Positions 7,413 to 14,178 of a DNA stretch of 14,212 bases are shown in pieces (within the stretch, counting starts at the first letter, position 1; the number at the start of each line of letters is the position of its first letter). The position numbers were made by a program, and so were the translations under genes. The DNA is from Pirellulales bacterium (GTDB lineage: Bacteria > Planctomycetota > Planctomycetia > Pirellulales > Thermoguttaceae), in contig JAUWHT010000326.1 of the NCBI GenBank assembly GCA_030605745.1, forward strand, positions 1 through 14,212. The letters run 5' to 3'. A model generated the notes under the pieces. It saw only the letters and a list, made by a program, of their open reading frames with translations. It ran no database searches and had not been told where the DNA came from.

Positions 7413-8012
7413 TTATGTGTACCTCCTGAACGCGGAGGATATCTCGAAGGGGGATTTGCCACCACGTTTCAGTTGAATGAGCAACTGTAATTCGTCTGGA
7501 TCGCTGACGATTTCCCATTTGAGATCAGACAAACCACATATACCTAAATGTTCGTAAAGGTCCACGTAATCATCGACCGAAAGGTCATTCTCGTCAAGGA
7601 CATGGGCAATGTGAGAGAGCGCCGCCAAACAGGCCAATTTGTTGCGTAATTGTTTCCGTTCTTTTTCTTCTTCTTGGAAGTAATCCCACCCAGAGGTCGT
7701 CTTGCCAGAGATCACGCGATTGAACGCTGCATGATCGTCCGGCTCGCCAAGACCGGTTCGGTATCCAAGGATTCGATACGCGCAACGGGACGCAACGGGA
7801 ACGATCAGGTTGGTGAAGGCAAACGTGAGAACGATGCAGAGGATGCCGAACAGCCAGTGAAACAGAAAGAATGCCACAACGAACAGAGCTAGCATGACGA
7901 TGGCGAGGATTCCGCCAGTGGTTTGCGTCTGGCTTCCACGTAGATGCAAGTTGAGAACGTAGATGAAGCCGAGGCCGATAAGGAGTGCGAGGTATACGAT
8001 TTCGGCGACCAT
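7413..8012 (-). CDS. Two-TM membrane protein of unknown function with soluble C-terminal domain
   Basis: The 199-aa protein has two hydrophobic helices near the N-terminus (about 4-22 and 36-69, the second long enough to be a pair) and a charged cytoplasmic-type domain with GKTTSGWDYFQEEEKERK and a C-terminal EFSS-like acidic/helical part. I do not recognise the family. The start ATG at 8012 has GAGG about six bases upstream; the longer GTG at 8033 has no Shine-Dalgarno. It follows the nuclease-like gene on the same strand by 97 bases. A 10-bp tandem (CGCAACGGGA twice, 7781-7800) lies inside it and is not a multiple of three, so it does not encode a protein repeat. Confidence 0.6.
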   Translation of the reverse strand: MVAEIVYLALLIGLGFIYVLNLHLRGSQTQTTGGILAIVMLALFVVAFFLFHWLFGILCIVLTFAFTNLIVPVASRCAYRILGYRTGLGEPDDHAAFNRVISGKTTSGWDYFQEEEKERKQLRNKLACLAALSHIAHVLDENDLSVDDYVDLYEHLGICGLSDLKWEIVSDPDELQLLIQLKRGGKSPFEISSAFRRYT

Positions 8013-8109
8013 GTTGCGCCTCAGCAATAACACGAATGCAGATATCTTCGGACGTGACAGGCAAGCGTTCTTCTAGCCATCTGACGACCAAGTTGGCTGG
8101 CATCTCAGG

Positions 8110-8979
8110 TTACAGGTGTTGCATGTTTGGCAGTGCATCAACATACGGAAACACGAATGAATTAAACAATCGTTTTCCCGCCTCGCCTTCAGCAGTGTCG
8201 AATCGCATAGTCATGCTGCACAGCGACCAAGAAGCATCGGTTTCGAACCGTACTTGGTGATCGTGAACAACGATACCAATAACGCCTCGGCCATGCACCC
8301 ATCCTTTGATCCGTTTAGCGTACCGACACAAGAAACGATTGATTGCCTCCTGGTAGAGAGGAACAAATTCTTCGTCGGGAATAGGCTTTGTGATCCGTTC
8401 GTTGTTTGGATTAAGGCCAACGCTTGTGTCGAGTGCGATGACACCCGATAGACCTGATGTCTGAATTTGCTTGGCGGCCTTTGGAATGCGCTTCTGTACC
8501 TGGGTTTCACTCTTGATTCGCTTGGCGGCGACGCCAATTTGGACACTTTCGACCGTGCATGTGACGTCGGGTTCTTGATAATCGACGGGAAAGAAACCAG
8601 CCGCTTGGCAGATCGCGGCGACGAACAATTCGAATTGCGTATCGCGACCCCTTGATTGTTCGCGATCATCCTGCGGAAGAACAGAGTCATCGGTGAGCTT
8701 GCGGAGTAGGCGCTTCAAACCAGGATGACCTGATTTTGCGTGATCTTGCTCAAATACGTATTCGAGCAACTGCATGTCGCGGTCGGCCTCAAGTGCCGTC
8801 TCGAAATCTGGGTGATCTGGCTGAATGATTCCTGAAGCGTCCATTAGTACACGCCGCATCCGCATCAGACGCGACTGCGGATGTGGCTCTATGCCAAGTG
8901 CGTTGAGCGATGCGATGACGAATTCAGCAATTTCGGTGCGAGTCCGTGGCATTTGAAACGGCGTTGTATTTGGAGCCAT
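8110..8979 (-). CDS. Hypothetical protein with a PD-(D/E)XK-nuclease-like core
   Basis: The 289-aa protein has a helical N-terminal half and a central segment with E117 (RDTQFELFVAAICQAAGFF), EPD at 136-138, a beta strand ending in AAKR (K153), then a helix with KAAKQIQTSG (Q171) and GVIALDTS. The order helix-E, PD, xxK, QxxxS resembles restriction-endonuclease folds, but the residue two before the Lys is Ala rather than Asp/Glu, so activity is uncertain. No signal or TM segment is seen. I chose ATG 8979, which has a weak AAGAAG upstream; an earlier in-frame start (9069) would run toward the repeat and an alternative exists at 8952. GC is low (27 of 60 in 8101-8160). The nuclease fold is an inference. 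Confidence 0.6.
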   Translation of the reverse strand: MAPNTTPFQMPRTRTEIAEFVIASLNALGIEPHPQSRLMRMRRVLMDASGIIQPDHPDFETALEADRDMQLLEYVFEQDHAKSGHPGLKRLLRKLTDDSVLPQDDREQSRGRDTQFELFVAAICQAAGFFPVDYQEPDVTCTVESVQIGVAAKRIKSETQVQKRIPKAAKQIQTSGLSGVIALDTSVGLNPNNERITKPIPDEEFVPLYQEAINRFLCRYAKRIKGWVHGRGVIGIVVHDHQVRFETDASWSLCSMTMRFDTAEGEAGKRLFNSFVFPYVDALPNMQHL

Positions 8980-9100
8980 GCAACTTCTTATTCTACCCCA
9001 ATTACCGTTTGTTGGGAATCGGGATCTGATCGAAGGATGTAATTTACCCTCATCTGGCGGTGTCCTCAAGCGTTCGAGGCGGAGTGCCGCAGAAATCTTA

Positions 9101-9209
9101 ACTCGTTCCCACGCTCTGCGTGGGAACGCAGAAAGCGGACGGCGTCATTTGGCCGACCCGACGCGGAGCGTCCAGGTCATGCGTTCCCACGCTCCGCGTG
9201 GGAACGAGT
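9101..9209. repeat. Paired-palindrome element (CGTTCCCACGC family)
   Basis: Two perfect 11-bp stem hairpins, CGTTCCCACGC-N3-GCGTGGGAACG, lie at 9104-9128 and 9182-9206. Their outer flanks are also mutually inverted (ACTCG at 9101 with CGAGT ending at 9209), so the whole is a nested inverted pair. The centre has smaller complementary stems (9137-9173). I recall this 23-24-base palindrome as a dispersed repeat in many genomes, including planctomycetes. It ends ten bases before the TPR stop (9219) and marks one edge of the low-GC block. Confidence 0.85.
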
Positions 9210-9218
9210 GTATATTCG

Positions 9219-10244
9219 TCATTCGTGCTTCGTCATTCCCTTCAACAGGTTTTGTGCTTCGGCCGCGGCTCGGGTTTCCGGACAGGTTTGGATCAACTCT
9301 CGGTAGAGCCTGACTGCTTCTTGGGGCCGGTCGAACTTCTGAAGTGAGCGGCCGGCGGCCAGCAGGGCGGCGGCGGCCAGGGCGCGGTGCTGGGGATAGA
9401 GGATCGGCACGTGCAACATGGCCAGGGCGGCTTGCTCCCATCTCTGTCGGTGCATCATGGCGCGCCCGAGCACGAAGTAAGGTCCGGCGGCGAGCGGCTC
9501 GGGCAGCTTGTCGATCGCTCGGGTCCAGGCGTCGATCTGCCGGTCGTTCGCGGTAGCCACGGCGGCGCGCCAGGTTTGGGCCATTGCCAGCGTGGCGATT
9601 CGCCGGTCGGATGCAGTGGTCAATTCCCGTAGTCGCTTTAGCGCGGCCGGCCGGTCGCGGCTGCTGAGAAGCTGGCTGGCGCCGAGCAGCGCGGCTACAG
9701 GTTCATCGCGCAGAAGCCATTGCCGGGCGGCCTGTTCCATGGCGACCGAGGGTTGACCCGGCATCCAGGCCAGCGGGATGCAATCGAAATGGGGTGTGTC
9801 CGGGTCGCTGTCGATCAACAACAAGAACGCCTCTCCCGCCCGATCCGGCTGACCCAGCGCGCGATAACACCAGACCATCCGGGCGATGATCTGCCGCCGG
9901 ACCCAGCGTCGCGGTTCGTCCTTGAGTGCCCGGCGATACAGCGGCAGCGCCTGGTCGAACCGGCCTTGGTCGAACAGCACATCGGCGTCGATCTGCCGGC
10001 CGCCGTATTGGGTTTCGATTTTCAGGACCTGCTGGGCCGGAACGCTCCGCCGGCGGCCGGTGGCAAGCTCCAATTGCAACTCGCGGCCCGTGTAATCGAG
10101 TATCCGACCGCTGATTTTGGTTCGGCCCTCCATGCTGCCGCCGGCAATAGTCACCGTGTCCTGCGCAGCGGCCGGCGTGAATGAGAAGACAAGGATTGCT
10201 AGTAGTCTAAAGGAGCACGAATTCGCGTGGGTGCAAGCACCCAC
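9219..10244 (-). CDS. Secreted TPR-type protein with small N-terminal beta domain
   Basis: The protein of about 341 aa has a signal peptide (FRLLAILVFSFTPAAA, cut before QD near residue 28), a short beta-rich segment (about 38-70, GRILDYTGRELQLELA) and then helical TPR-like repeats (RFDQALPLYRRALKDEP near 85; PQEAVRLYRELIQTCPE near the C-terminus). It should be periplasmic. The start is uncertain. The signal peptide requires a start upstream of about 10200, and the only plausible codon after the VWA stop is GTG 10244, which lies at the edge of a palindromic repeat. The next ATG (10133) would lose the signal. It follows VWA by 22 bases, so the two are almost certainly co-transcribed. No catalytic motif is seen. 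Confidence 0.72.
   Translation of the reverse strand: MGACTHANSCSFRLLAILVFSFTPAAAQDTVTIAGGSMEGRTKISGRILDYTGRELQLELATGRRRSVPAQQVLKIETQYGGRQIDADVLFDQGRFDQALPLYRRALKDEPRRWVRRQIIARMVWCYRALGQPDRAGEAFLLLIDSDPDTPHFDCIPLAWMPGQPSVAMEQAARQWLLRDEPVAALLGASQLLSSRDRPAALKRLRELTTASDRRIATLAMAQTWRAAVATANDRQIDAWTRAIDKLPEPLAAGPYFVLGRAMMHRQRWEQAALAMLHVPILYPQHRALAAAALLAAGRSLQKFDRPQEAVRLYRELIQTCPETRAAAEAQNLLKGMTKHE
10227..10244. repeat. Palindromic repeat at the VWA/TPR junction
   Basis: GTGGGTGC-AA-GCACCCAC is a perfect palindrome with an 8-bp stem, flanked by GCG and by CCTACGC. I recall a near-identical sequence as a dispersed repeat in planctomycete genomes. It overlaps the predicted start and first codons of the downstream TPR gene. 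Confidence 0.75.
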
Positions 10245-10266
10245 CCTACGCCTAAACGATCGGTGC

Positions 10267-11199
10267 CTACTTCGAGATGTCGACATACGCGTGCTTGCCG
10301 CCGTTCTGTCGGGCGAGTTTGACCAGGAAGTTATCCGGCTTGGTTTGTGGTCCGAAGCCGAACTCGATGGCGTTGATTGTGATGCCGGCGGCGCGGCGCT
10401 TGAGCTTGGCCAACTGGCCCGGCCAGAGTTTCGGCTCATCGGCATCGGTGAGGAAGAAGATCACGTCGGGCTGCAAGCTGATGGCTATCATCAGGGCATC
10501 TTCATGTCGGGTGGCCCCGTCGGCCGTAATCGAGCCGATGAACTTCGCTGCCAACGCCTTGTTCCGCTCGGTGGCGAAGAACAGTCTGTTCGGCTGACCG
10601 GTTGGATTGAATCGCCAGGGCCGATCGTTGTAGAAGATAATCTGGAACTGGTGGGTTTTTCCGAGGCTCTTTAGGCTGGCGATCAGTTGGGCCTTGGCGG
10701 CGCCCAGGGCACTGCGGCCGGACCCGCCCATGCTGCCGGAGCGGTCGAAGACGTAGACGAACTTGTAGCCTTCGCCCTGGATGCCGAAGACTGCGGTTCG
10801 GGCCTTGCCGCCGATGGCACGTCCCGGGCCGCGCGGGCCGCGAGTGGCCCCGATTGCCCCGGGCACACCGCCCGGTTCCAGCGCGCCCGGACCGATCAGG
10901 GTGAAGCCGGCCGGCAGGGCGTCGCTGGGGTCGACCGGCGGCTGGTCGCTGAGGAGTTCTTCCACGCTGCCGGTCGCGGCTGTGGCGGTTGACTGGCCGC
11001 CCCCGGTGTCGTCCTCACCTTGATAGTATTGCTCGTCCCCATCCTGGTGCTTCAGCACAATGCCGACCTCGGCGGTCCGCTCGTCGGCGGCACCCCCCAC
11101 CGGTGTCAGACGAAGCGTCAAACCCAACACCACAATCAGCACGGCGTGCAATAACACCGAGATCAGCCAGCTCGGCAACGTGGTCTGGGACGGAGACAT
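10267..11199 (-). CDS. VWA-domain protein with TonB/TolA-like membrane anchor
   Basis: The 310-aa protein has one N-terminal TM helix (about 11-30) followed by a Gly/Pro-rich, acidic periplasmic linker (31-135) and a von Willebrand factor A domain (about 145-305). The metal-ion adhesion site is complete: DRSGS (D152, S154, S156), T230 and D252. The TM helix contains SVLLH (S14 and H18), the same Ser-x3-His spacing as TonB (S16/H20) and TolA, residues needed for coupling to ExbB/ExbD or TolQ/TolR. A VWA receptor or scaffold energised by proton motive force is therefore a reasonable reading. There is no Shine-Dalgarno and the predicted leader is very short, so it may be near-leaderless. The TPR gene follows by 22 bases. 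Confidence 0.88.
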   Translation of the reverse strand: MSPSQTTLPSWLISVLLHAVLIVVLGLTLRLTPVGGAADERTAEVGIVLKHQDGDEQYYQGEDDTGGGQSTATAATGSVEELLSDQPPVDPSDALPAGFTLIGPGALEPGGVPGAIGATRGPRGPGRAIGGKARTAVFGIQGEGYKFVYVFDRSGSMGGSGRSALGAAKAQLIASLKSLGKTHQFQIIFYNDRPWRFNPTGQPNRLFFATERNKALAAKFIGSITADGATRHEDALMIAISLQPDVIFFLTDADEPKLWPGQLAKLKRRAAGITINAIEFGFGPQTKPDNFLVKLARQNGGKHAYVDISK

Positions 11200-11226
11200 T
11201 TGCGGCAGCCAGTTATCGACTATAAT
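11200..11226. promoter_or_regulatory. Shared divergent promoter core for def and the VWA gene
   Basis: A perfect TATAAT at 11221-11226 faces def, with TSS near 11232 and a 28-base leader. Its -35 is weak (TTGCGG at 11200-11205, 15-bp spacer). On the minus strand TATAGT (11224-11219) overlaps the same A/T core and faces the VWA gene, with a predicted leader of about 13 bases. The two -10 elements share six base pairs. Confidence 0.5.
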
Positions 11227-11259
11227 TCAGGCAATCTACCTTCTTTTCCTACGGAGCCT

Positions 11260-11847
11260 ATGCCAGTGCGGATCATCAAGTATCCTCATCCGACCCTGCG
11301 ACACAAGTCCAAACCGCTCCGCCGGGTCGATGCCGAACTGAAGAAGATCATCCAGGAGATGCTGGATTTGATGTGCGCGGATAAGGGCATCGGTCTGGCC
11401 GCCAACCAGGTTGATCTGCCCTACCGGCTGTTCGTGGTGAATCTTCAGGCCGATCCGGCGGCCAAGGACCAGCAGTACGTGTTCATCAACCCGGTGATTA
11501 CTCGCCGCAGCGGGACCGCCGAGGACGAGGAGGGCTGCTTGAGTTTCCCGGAGATCTACGTTCCGGTCAGGCGGTCGGAAAAGATTACCGTCGGGGCCTA
11601 TAATCTGGCCGGAGAGGAGGTGAGCTACGAATTGAGCGGCCTATTCGCCCGGGCGGTCCAGCACGAAGCGGACCACCTCGACGGCGTGTTGTTTATCGAC
11701 CGGTTGGGCCCCAGCAGCCGGTTGGCCGTCAAGCAGCAACTAGCCGATCTGGAGACCGAGTTTGCAGCGGACCGCCGTCGCGGCCAGATTGGCGACGACC
11801 AGCAGATCGCCGCCCGTCTGGCCGAGTTGGAGGTGCTGAGGACGTGA
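11260..11847 (+). CDS. def: Peptide deformylase
   Basis: The 195-aa enzyme removes the formyl group from the N-terminal methionine of nascent proteins at the ribosome exit. All three family motifs are present: GIGLAANQ (43-50), EGCLS (91-95, metal ligand C93) and HEADH (135-139, H135 and H139 ligands, E136 catalytic). The N-terminus MPVRIIKYPHPTLR is the typical start of the family. An in-frame ATG at 11200 is rejected because it precedes the TATAAT; the chosen ATG has ACGGAG three bases upstream. The C-terminal extension (about 150-195) is charged and helical, within the normal range for type 1 enzymes. It is divergent from VWA and followed by a terminator-like palindrome. Confidence 0.97.
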   Translation: MPVRIIKYPHPTLRHKSKPLRRVDAELKKIIQEMLDLMCADKGIGLAANQVDLPYRLFVVNLQADPAAKDQQYVFINPVITRRSGTAEDEEGCLSFPEIYVPVRRSEKITVGAYNLAGEEVSYELSGLFARAVQHEADHLDGVLFIDRLGPSSRLAVKQQLADLETEFAADRRRGQIGDDQQIAARLAELEVLRT

Positions 11848-11857
11848 GGAATCCGCC

Positions 11858-11922
11858 AAAAAGCCGCGACTGGTGGTCGCGCCAGGACGCCAGGACGGCG
11901 CGACCACCGGTCGCGGCTTTTT
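11858..11922. terminator. Bidirectional terminator-like paired palindrome after def
   Basis: Arms at 11858-11883 and 11897-11922 are 26-base inverted complements with one mismatch and a 13-base loop. The stem is bounded by A5 on the left and T5 on the right, so it fits an intrinsic terminator on either strand. Each arm is also self-palindromic (CGCGACC-ACC-GGTCGCG on the right), the architecture of the other repeat pairs here. It starts ten bases after the def stop and precedes the promoter at 11932. Confidence 0.75.
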
Positions 11923-11931
11923 GTGGTTTGG

Positions 11932-11961
11932 TTGACCGGCGGAGCAACCGCACCGTACAAT
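11932..11961 (+). promoter_or_regulatory. Promoter of the sugar-isomerase-like gene
   Basis: TTGACC (11932-11937) and TACAAT (11956-11961), each 5 of 6 to consensus, are separated by 18 bp. The start site would be near 11968, a leader of about 36 bases before ATG 12004. It follows directly after the terminator palindrome, so this gene is transcribed separately from def. Confidence 0.55.
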
Positions 11962-12003
11962 GGGGTTCGTGTACTTCATTTCCCGTGCAAAGGAGTCCCT
12001 GCG

Positions 12004-13026
12004 ATGATGGCCCGACAACAAGACGAATCCCACCAGCTCAGCCGGCGTGAGCTTTTGGCCTACACGACGGCTTTCGGCAGCACATTCATGGCGGCCCAGG
12101 GCCTGGCGGCCGATACGCCGTCGGAAACGGAAGCCCGCCGCAAGGCGCCCGGCAAACGATACGATATGAAGAAGTCGATCAACCTCTGGGCGCTGCCGTA
12201 TCCGAAGAAGATGTCGCTTAAGGAGTGCTTCCAGCTTTGCAAGGACGCCGGCTTCGACGGCGTCGAGGTCAACTACGCGCTGGAAGGCGACCTTTCACCG
12301 AAGGCCAGCGACGCCGATATCCGGGCAATCGGGCAGATGGCTCGAAAGATCAACCTTGAGATCAGCGGCGTTTGCTCGTTCCTGTTCTGGCCCTTTTCGC
12401 TCACGCACAACGATCCGATGCGGCGACGACGTGGGCTTGAGTTGGCGATGAAGATGATCCGGGCGGCGCGGCTGTTGGAAACGGAAAACCTGCTGGTCGT
12501 ACCGGGGGCGGTCTACATCCCCTGGCTAGAAGACGTGCCGCCGGTGCCCAACGACGTGTGCGACCGCCGCGCCAGGGAGGCCATCCGGCGGCTGATCCCC
12601 GAGGCCGAGAAGGCCGGCGTGTCGTTGAACATCGAGAACATCTTCGCCAGCGGATACCTGTTCAGCCCGCAGGAGATGATCGAGTTCGTCGACAGCTTCC
12701 AGTCGGACCATGTGCGGGTGCACTTCGACAGCGGCAACATCATGCAGTACCAGTTCCCCGAGCACTGGGTCCGGATCCTCGGCAAGCGGATCAAGAACAT
12801 CCACCTGAAGGAGTACTCGAAGCGAGTGGGCGAGTTCAATCTGGACACGTTCCGCCCGCTGCTGGACGGCACCACGAACTGGCCGGCGGTGCTGGAGGAG
12901 TTGGATAAGATCGGCTACCGCGAGTACCTCACGTTCGAGTACTTCAACCCGTTCCCCCACTGGCCCGAGGCCCTGGCGTACCACACGTCCGACGTACTTG
13001 ACCGGATGCTGGGGCGGAAGGGGTGA
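12004..13026 (+). CDS. Tat-exported xylose-isomerase-like TIM barrel (sugar phosphate isomerase/epimerase family)
   Basis: The 340-aa protein has a twin-arginine signal (SRRELLAY at 13-20, Ala-rich cleavage near 36) and then an AP-endonuclease-2/xylose-isomerase-like barrel. Candidate metal ligands are E211 (NIENIF), D242 (HFDSGN), H267 (NIHLKE) and E312 (TFEYF), in the usual order. Export plus this fold is common in planctomycete carbohydrate metabolism, where such proteins act as epimerases or isomerases, but the substrate is not evident. The start at 12004 has AAAGGAG at 11989-11995, eight bases upstream. Longer in-frame starts lie before the promoter. It separates def from fmt. Confidence 0.9.
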   Translation: MMARQQDESHQLSRRELLAYTTAFGSTFMAAQGLAADTPSETEARRKAPGKRYDMKKSINLWALPYPKKMSLKECFQLCKDAGFDGVEVNYALEGDLSPKASDADIRAIGQMARKINLEISGVCSFLFWPFSLTHNDPMRRRRGLELAMKMIRAARLLETENLLVVPGAVYIPWLEDVPPVPNDVCDRRAREAIRRLIPEAEKAGVSLNIENIFASGYLFSPQEMIEFVDSFQSDHVRVHFDSGNIMQYQFPEHWVRILGKRIKNIHLKEYSKRVGEFNLDTFRPLLDGTTNWPAVLEELDKIGYREYLTFEYFNPFPHWPEALAYHTSDVLDRMLGRKG

Positions 13027-13062
13027 TTTTCCCGCCGTGGACGGCAGGGCTAAACAGAAACT

Positions 13063-13090
13063 CCAATCCCCAATCCCTAATCCCCAGTCC
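13063..13090. repeat. Heptamer tandem (CCAATCC) abutting the fmt start
   Basis: Four seven-base units, CCAATCC, CCAATCC, CTAATCC and CCAGTCC, run up to two bases before the fmt ATG. On the other strand this reads as four G runs with 3-4-base loops, a quadruplex-type, telomere-like pattern. I recall similar CCAATCCCTAATCCC tandems dispersed in planctomycete genomes. No Shine-Dalgarno is left in front of fmt. Confidence 0.75.
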
Positions 13091-13092
13091 CT

Positions 13093-14052
13093 ATGGCTTT
13101 GCGTTTGATAATGATGGGCACCGGTCCGTTCGGGGTGCCGACTTTTGGTGCACTGTACGAGACGCGGCACACGCTGGCGGCGCTGGTCACCGGGCCGGTG
13201 CGGACGCACCGCGGGAAACAGGTGGCGGCGCAAAGCCCTATCCGCCAGATCGCCGGCGAGCACGGCACGCTCGTTTTCGACCCGCAGGACGTCAACACCG
13301 GCGAGTCGCAGGCCCGGTTGGCAGAGTACGCGGCCGATCTGCTTGTGGTTTGCGATTACGGCCAGATTCTCTCGGCCCGGACGTTGGCTGCCACTCGCCT
13401 GGGCGGAGTCAACCTGCACGGGTCGCTGCTGCCGAAGTACCGCGGGGCGGCACCGGTGAACTGGGCCATCTACCACGGCGAGACCGAGACCGGCGTGACG
13501 GTAATCCACATGACGCCGAAGGTGGACGCCGGGCCGTGCATTGCCCGGGCCGCTACACCCATCGGACCGGATGAGACGGCCGGCGAGTTGGAAGCCCGGC
13601 TGTCGCAGCTTGGGGCCCCGCTGATGGTCCGGGCAATCGACGCGCTAGAGCACGGTCAGGCAGAGCCCTTGCCGCAGGACCCGGTCCTGGCCTCCAGCGC
13701 GCCCCGACTGAAGAAGACCGACGGGGCGATCGACTGGACCCGGCCGGCCGGGGCGATCAAGAACCAGGTTCGGGCGTTTCAGCCGTGGCCTGGAACCTAC
13801 ACCTTCTGGCACCGCGAAAGCGGCAAGCCCGTGCGGCTGATCCTCGGCCCGGTCTCGGTGGTCGAGAGGTCCGATTTTCCGGGCCCACCGGGCACGGTGT
13901 TGGAGGCGGAGGCCGGGCGGCTGGTCGTGGCTGCCGGCCAGGAGGCTGTCGCGCCGCAGAGTGTCCAGCCGGCAGGGAAGAAACTCCTTGGCATCGAGCA
14001 GTTCCTCCGCGGGTATCACGTCGAGCCGGGAGATTGCCTGGGACCGGGGTAG
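13093..14052 (+). CDS. fmt: Methionyl-tRNA formyltransferase
   Basis: The 319-aa enzyme formylates Met-tRNAi with 10-formyltetrahydrofolate to start translation. The N-terminal Rossmann-type domain has LIMMGTGPFGVPTF, the catalytic set N107, H109 (NLHGSLLPKYRGAAP) and D145 (DAGP), and the linker signature RLKKTDGAIDW. The C-terminal OB-type domain ends with QPAGKKLLGIEQFLRGY, usual in the family. Length is normal. The start ATG is fixed by the conserved N-terminus, although the heptamer repeat leaves no Shine-Dalgarno. It lies 66 bases after the isomerase-like gene and may be co-transcribed with it. Confidence 0.96.
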   Translation: MALRLIMMGTGPFGVPTFGALYETRHTLAALVTGPVRTHRGKQVAAQSPIRQIAGEHGTLVFDPQDVNTGESQARLAEYAADLLVVCDYGQILSARTLAATRLGGVNLHGSLLPKYRGAAPVNWAIYHGETETGVTVIHMTPKVDAGPCIARAATPIGPDETAGELEARLSQLGAPLMVRAIDALEHGQAEPLPQDPVLASSAPRLKKTDGAIDWTRPAGAIKNQVRAFQPWPGTYTFWHRESGKPVRLILGPVSVVERSDFPGPPGTVLEAEAGRLVVAAGQEAVAPQSVQPAGKKLLGIEQFLRGYHVEPGDCLGPG

Positions 14053-14073
14053 AATTGCAAATTGCAAATTGAC
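14053..14073. repeat. Heptamer tandem after fmt
   Basis: Two units of AATTGCA and one AATTGAC follow the fmt stop directly. A/T-rich heptamers of this kind recur in planctomycete intergenic DNA as far as I recall. I see no terminator hairpin between here and the next start. Confidence 0.6.
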
Positions 14074-14178
14074 TGACTCTAACCTTTTCTATGTGTGGAC
14101 AATTGAACAGCAAACCGGGCTCGCCTTGAACACCGACATTCGCCATCCTTCCTCTGTTATCACGGAGGAGGGACGAGA

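Noticed and set aside
9101..9209. Two similar 23-base repeats with a spacer, CRISPR-like at first sight
   Set aside because: Only two copies, each a near-perfect palindrome, with no cas gene nearby and inverted-pair outer flanks; it fits a REP-type pair.
9219..10445. Longer start of the small TPR protein inside the VWA gene
   Set aside because: Would overlap VWA by about 180 bases and bury the signal peptide in the middle of the protein.
12526..13509. 327-aa open frame on the minus strand
   Set aside because: Runs across two well-supported plus-strand genes and the heptamer repeat; shadow frame.
14069..14102. TTGACT as a possible -35 for the gene at the right edge
   Set aside because: No acceptable -10 at 16-18 bases; the hexamer is part of the heptamer tandem.
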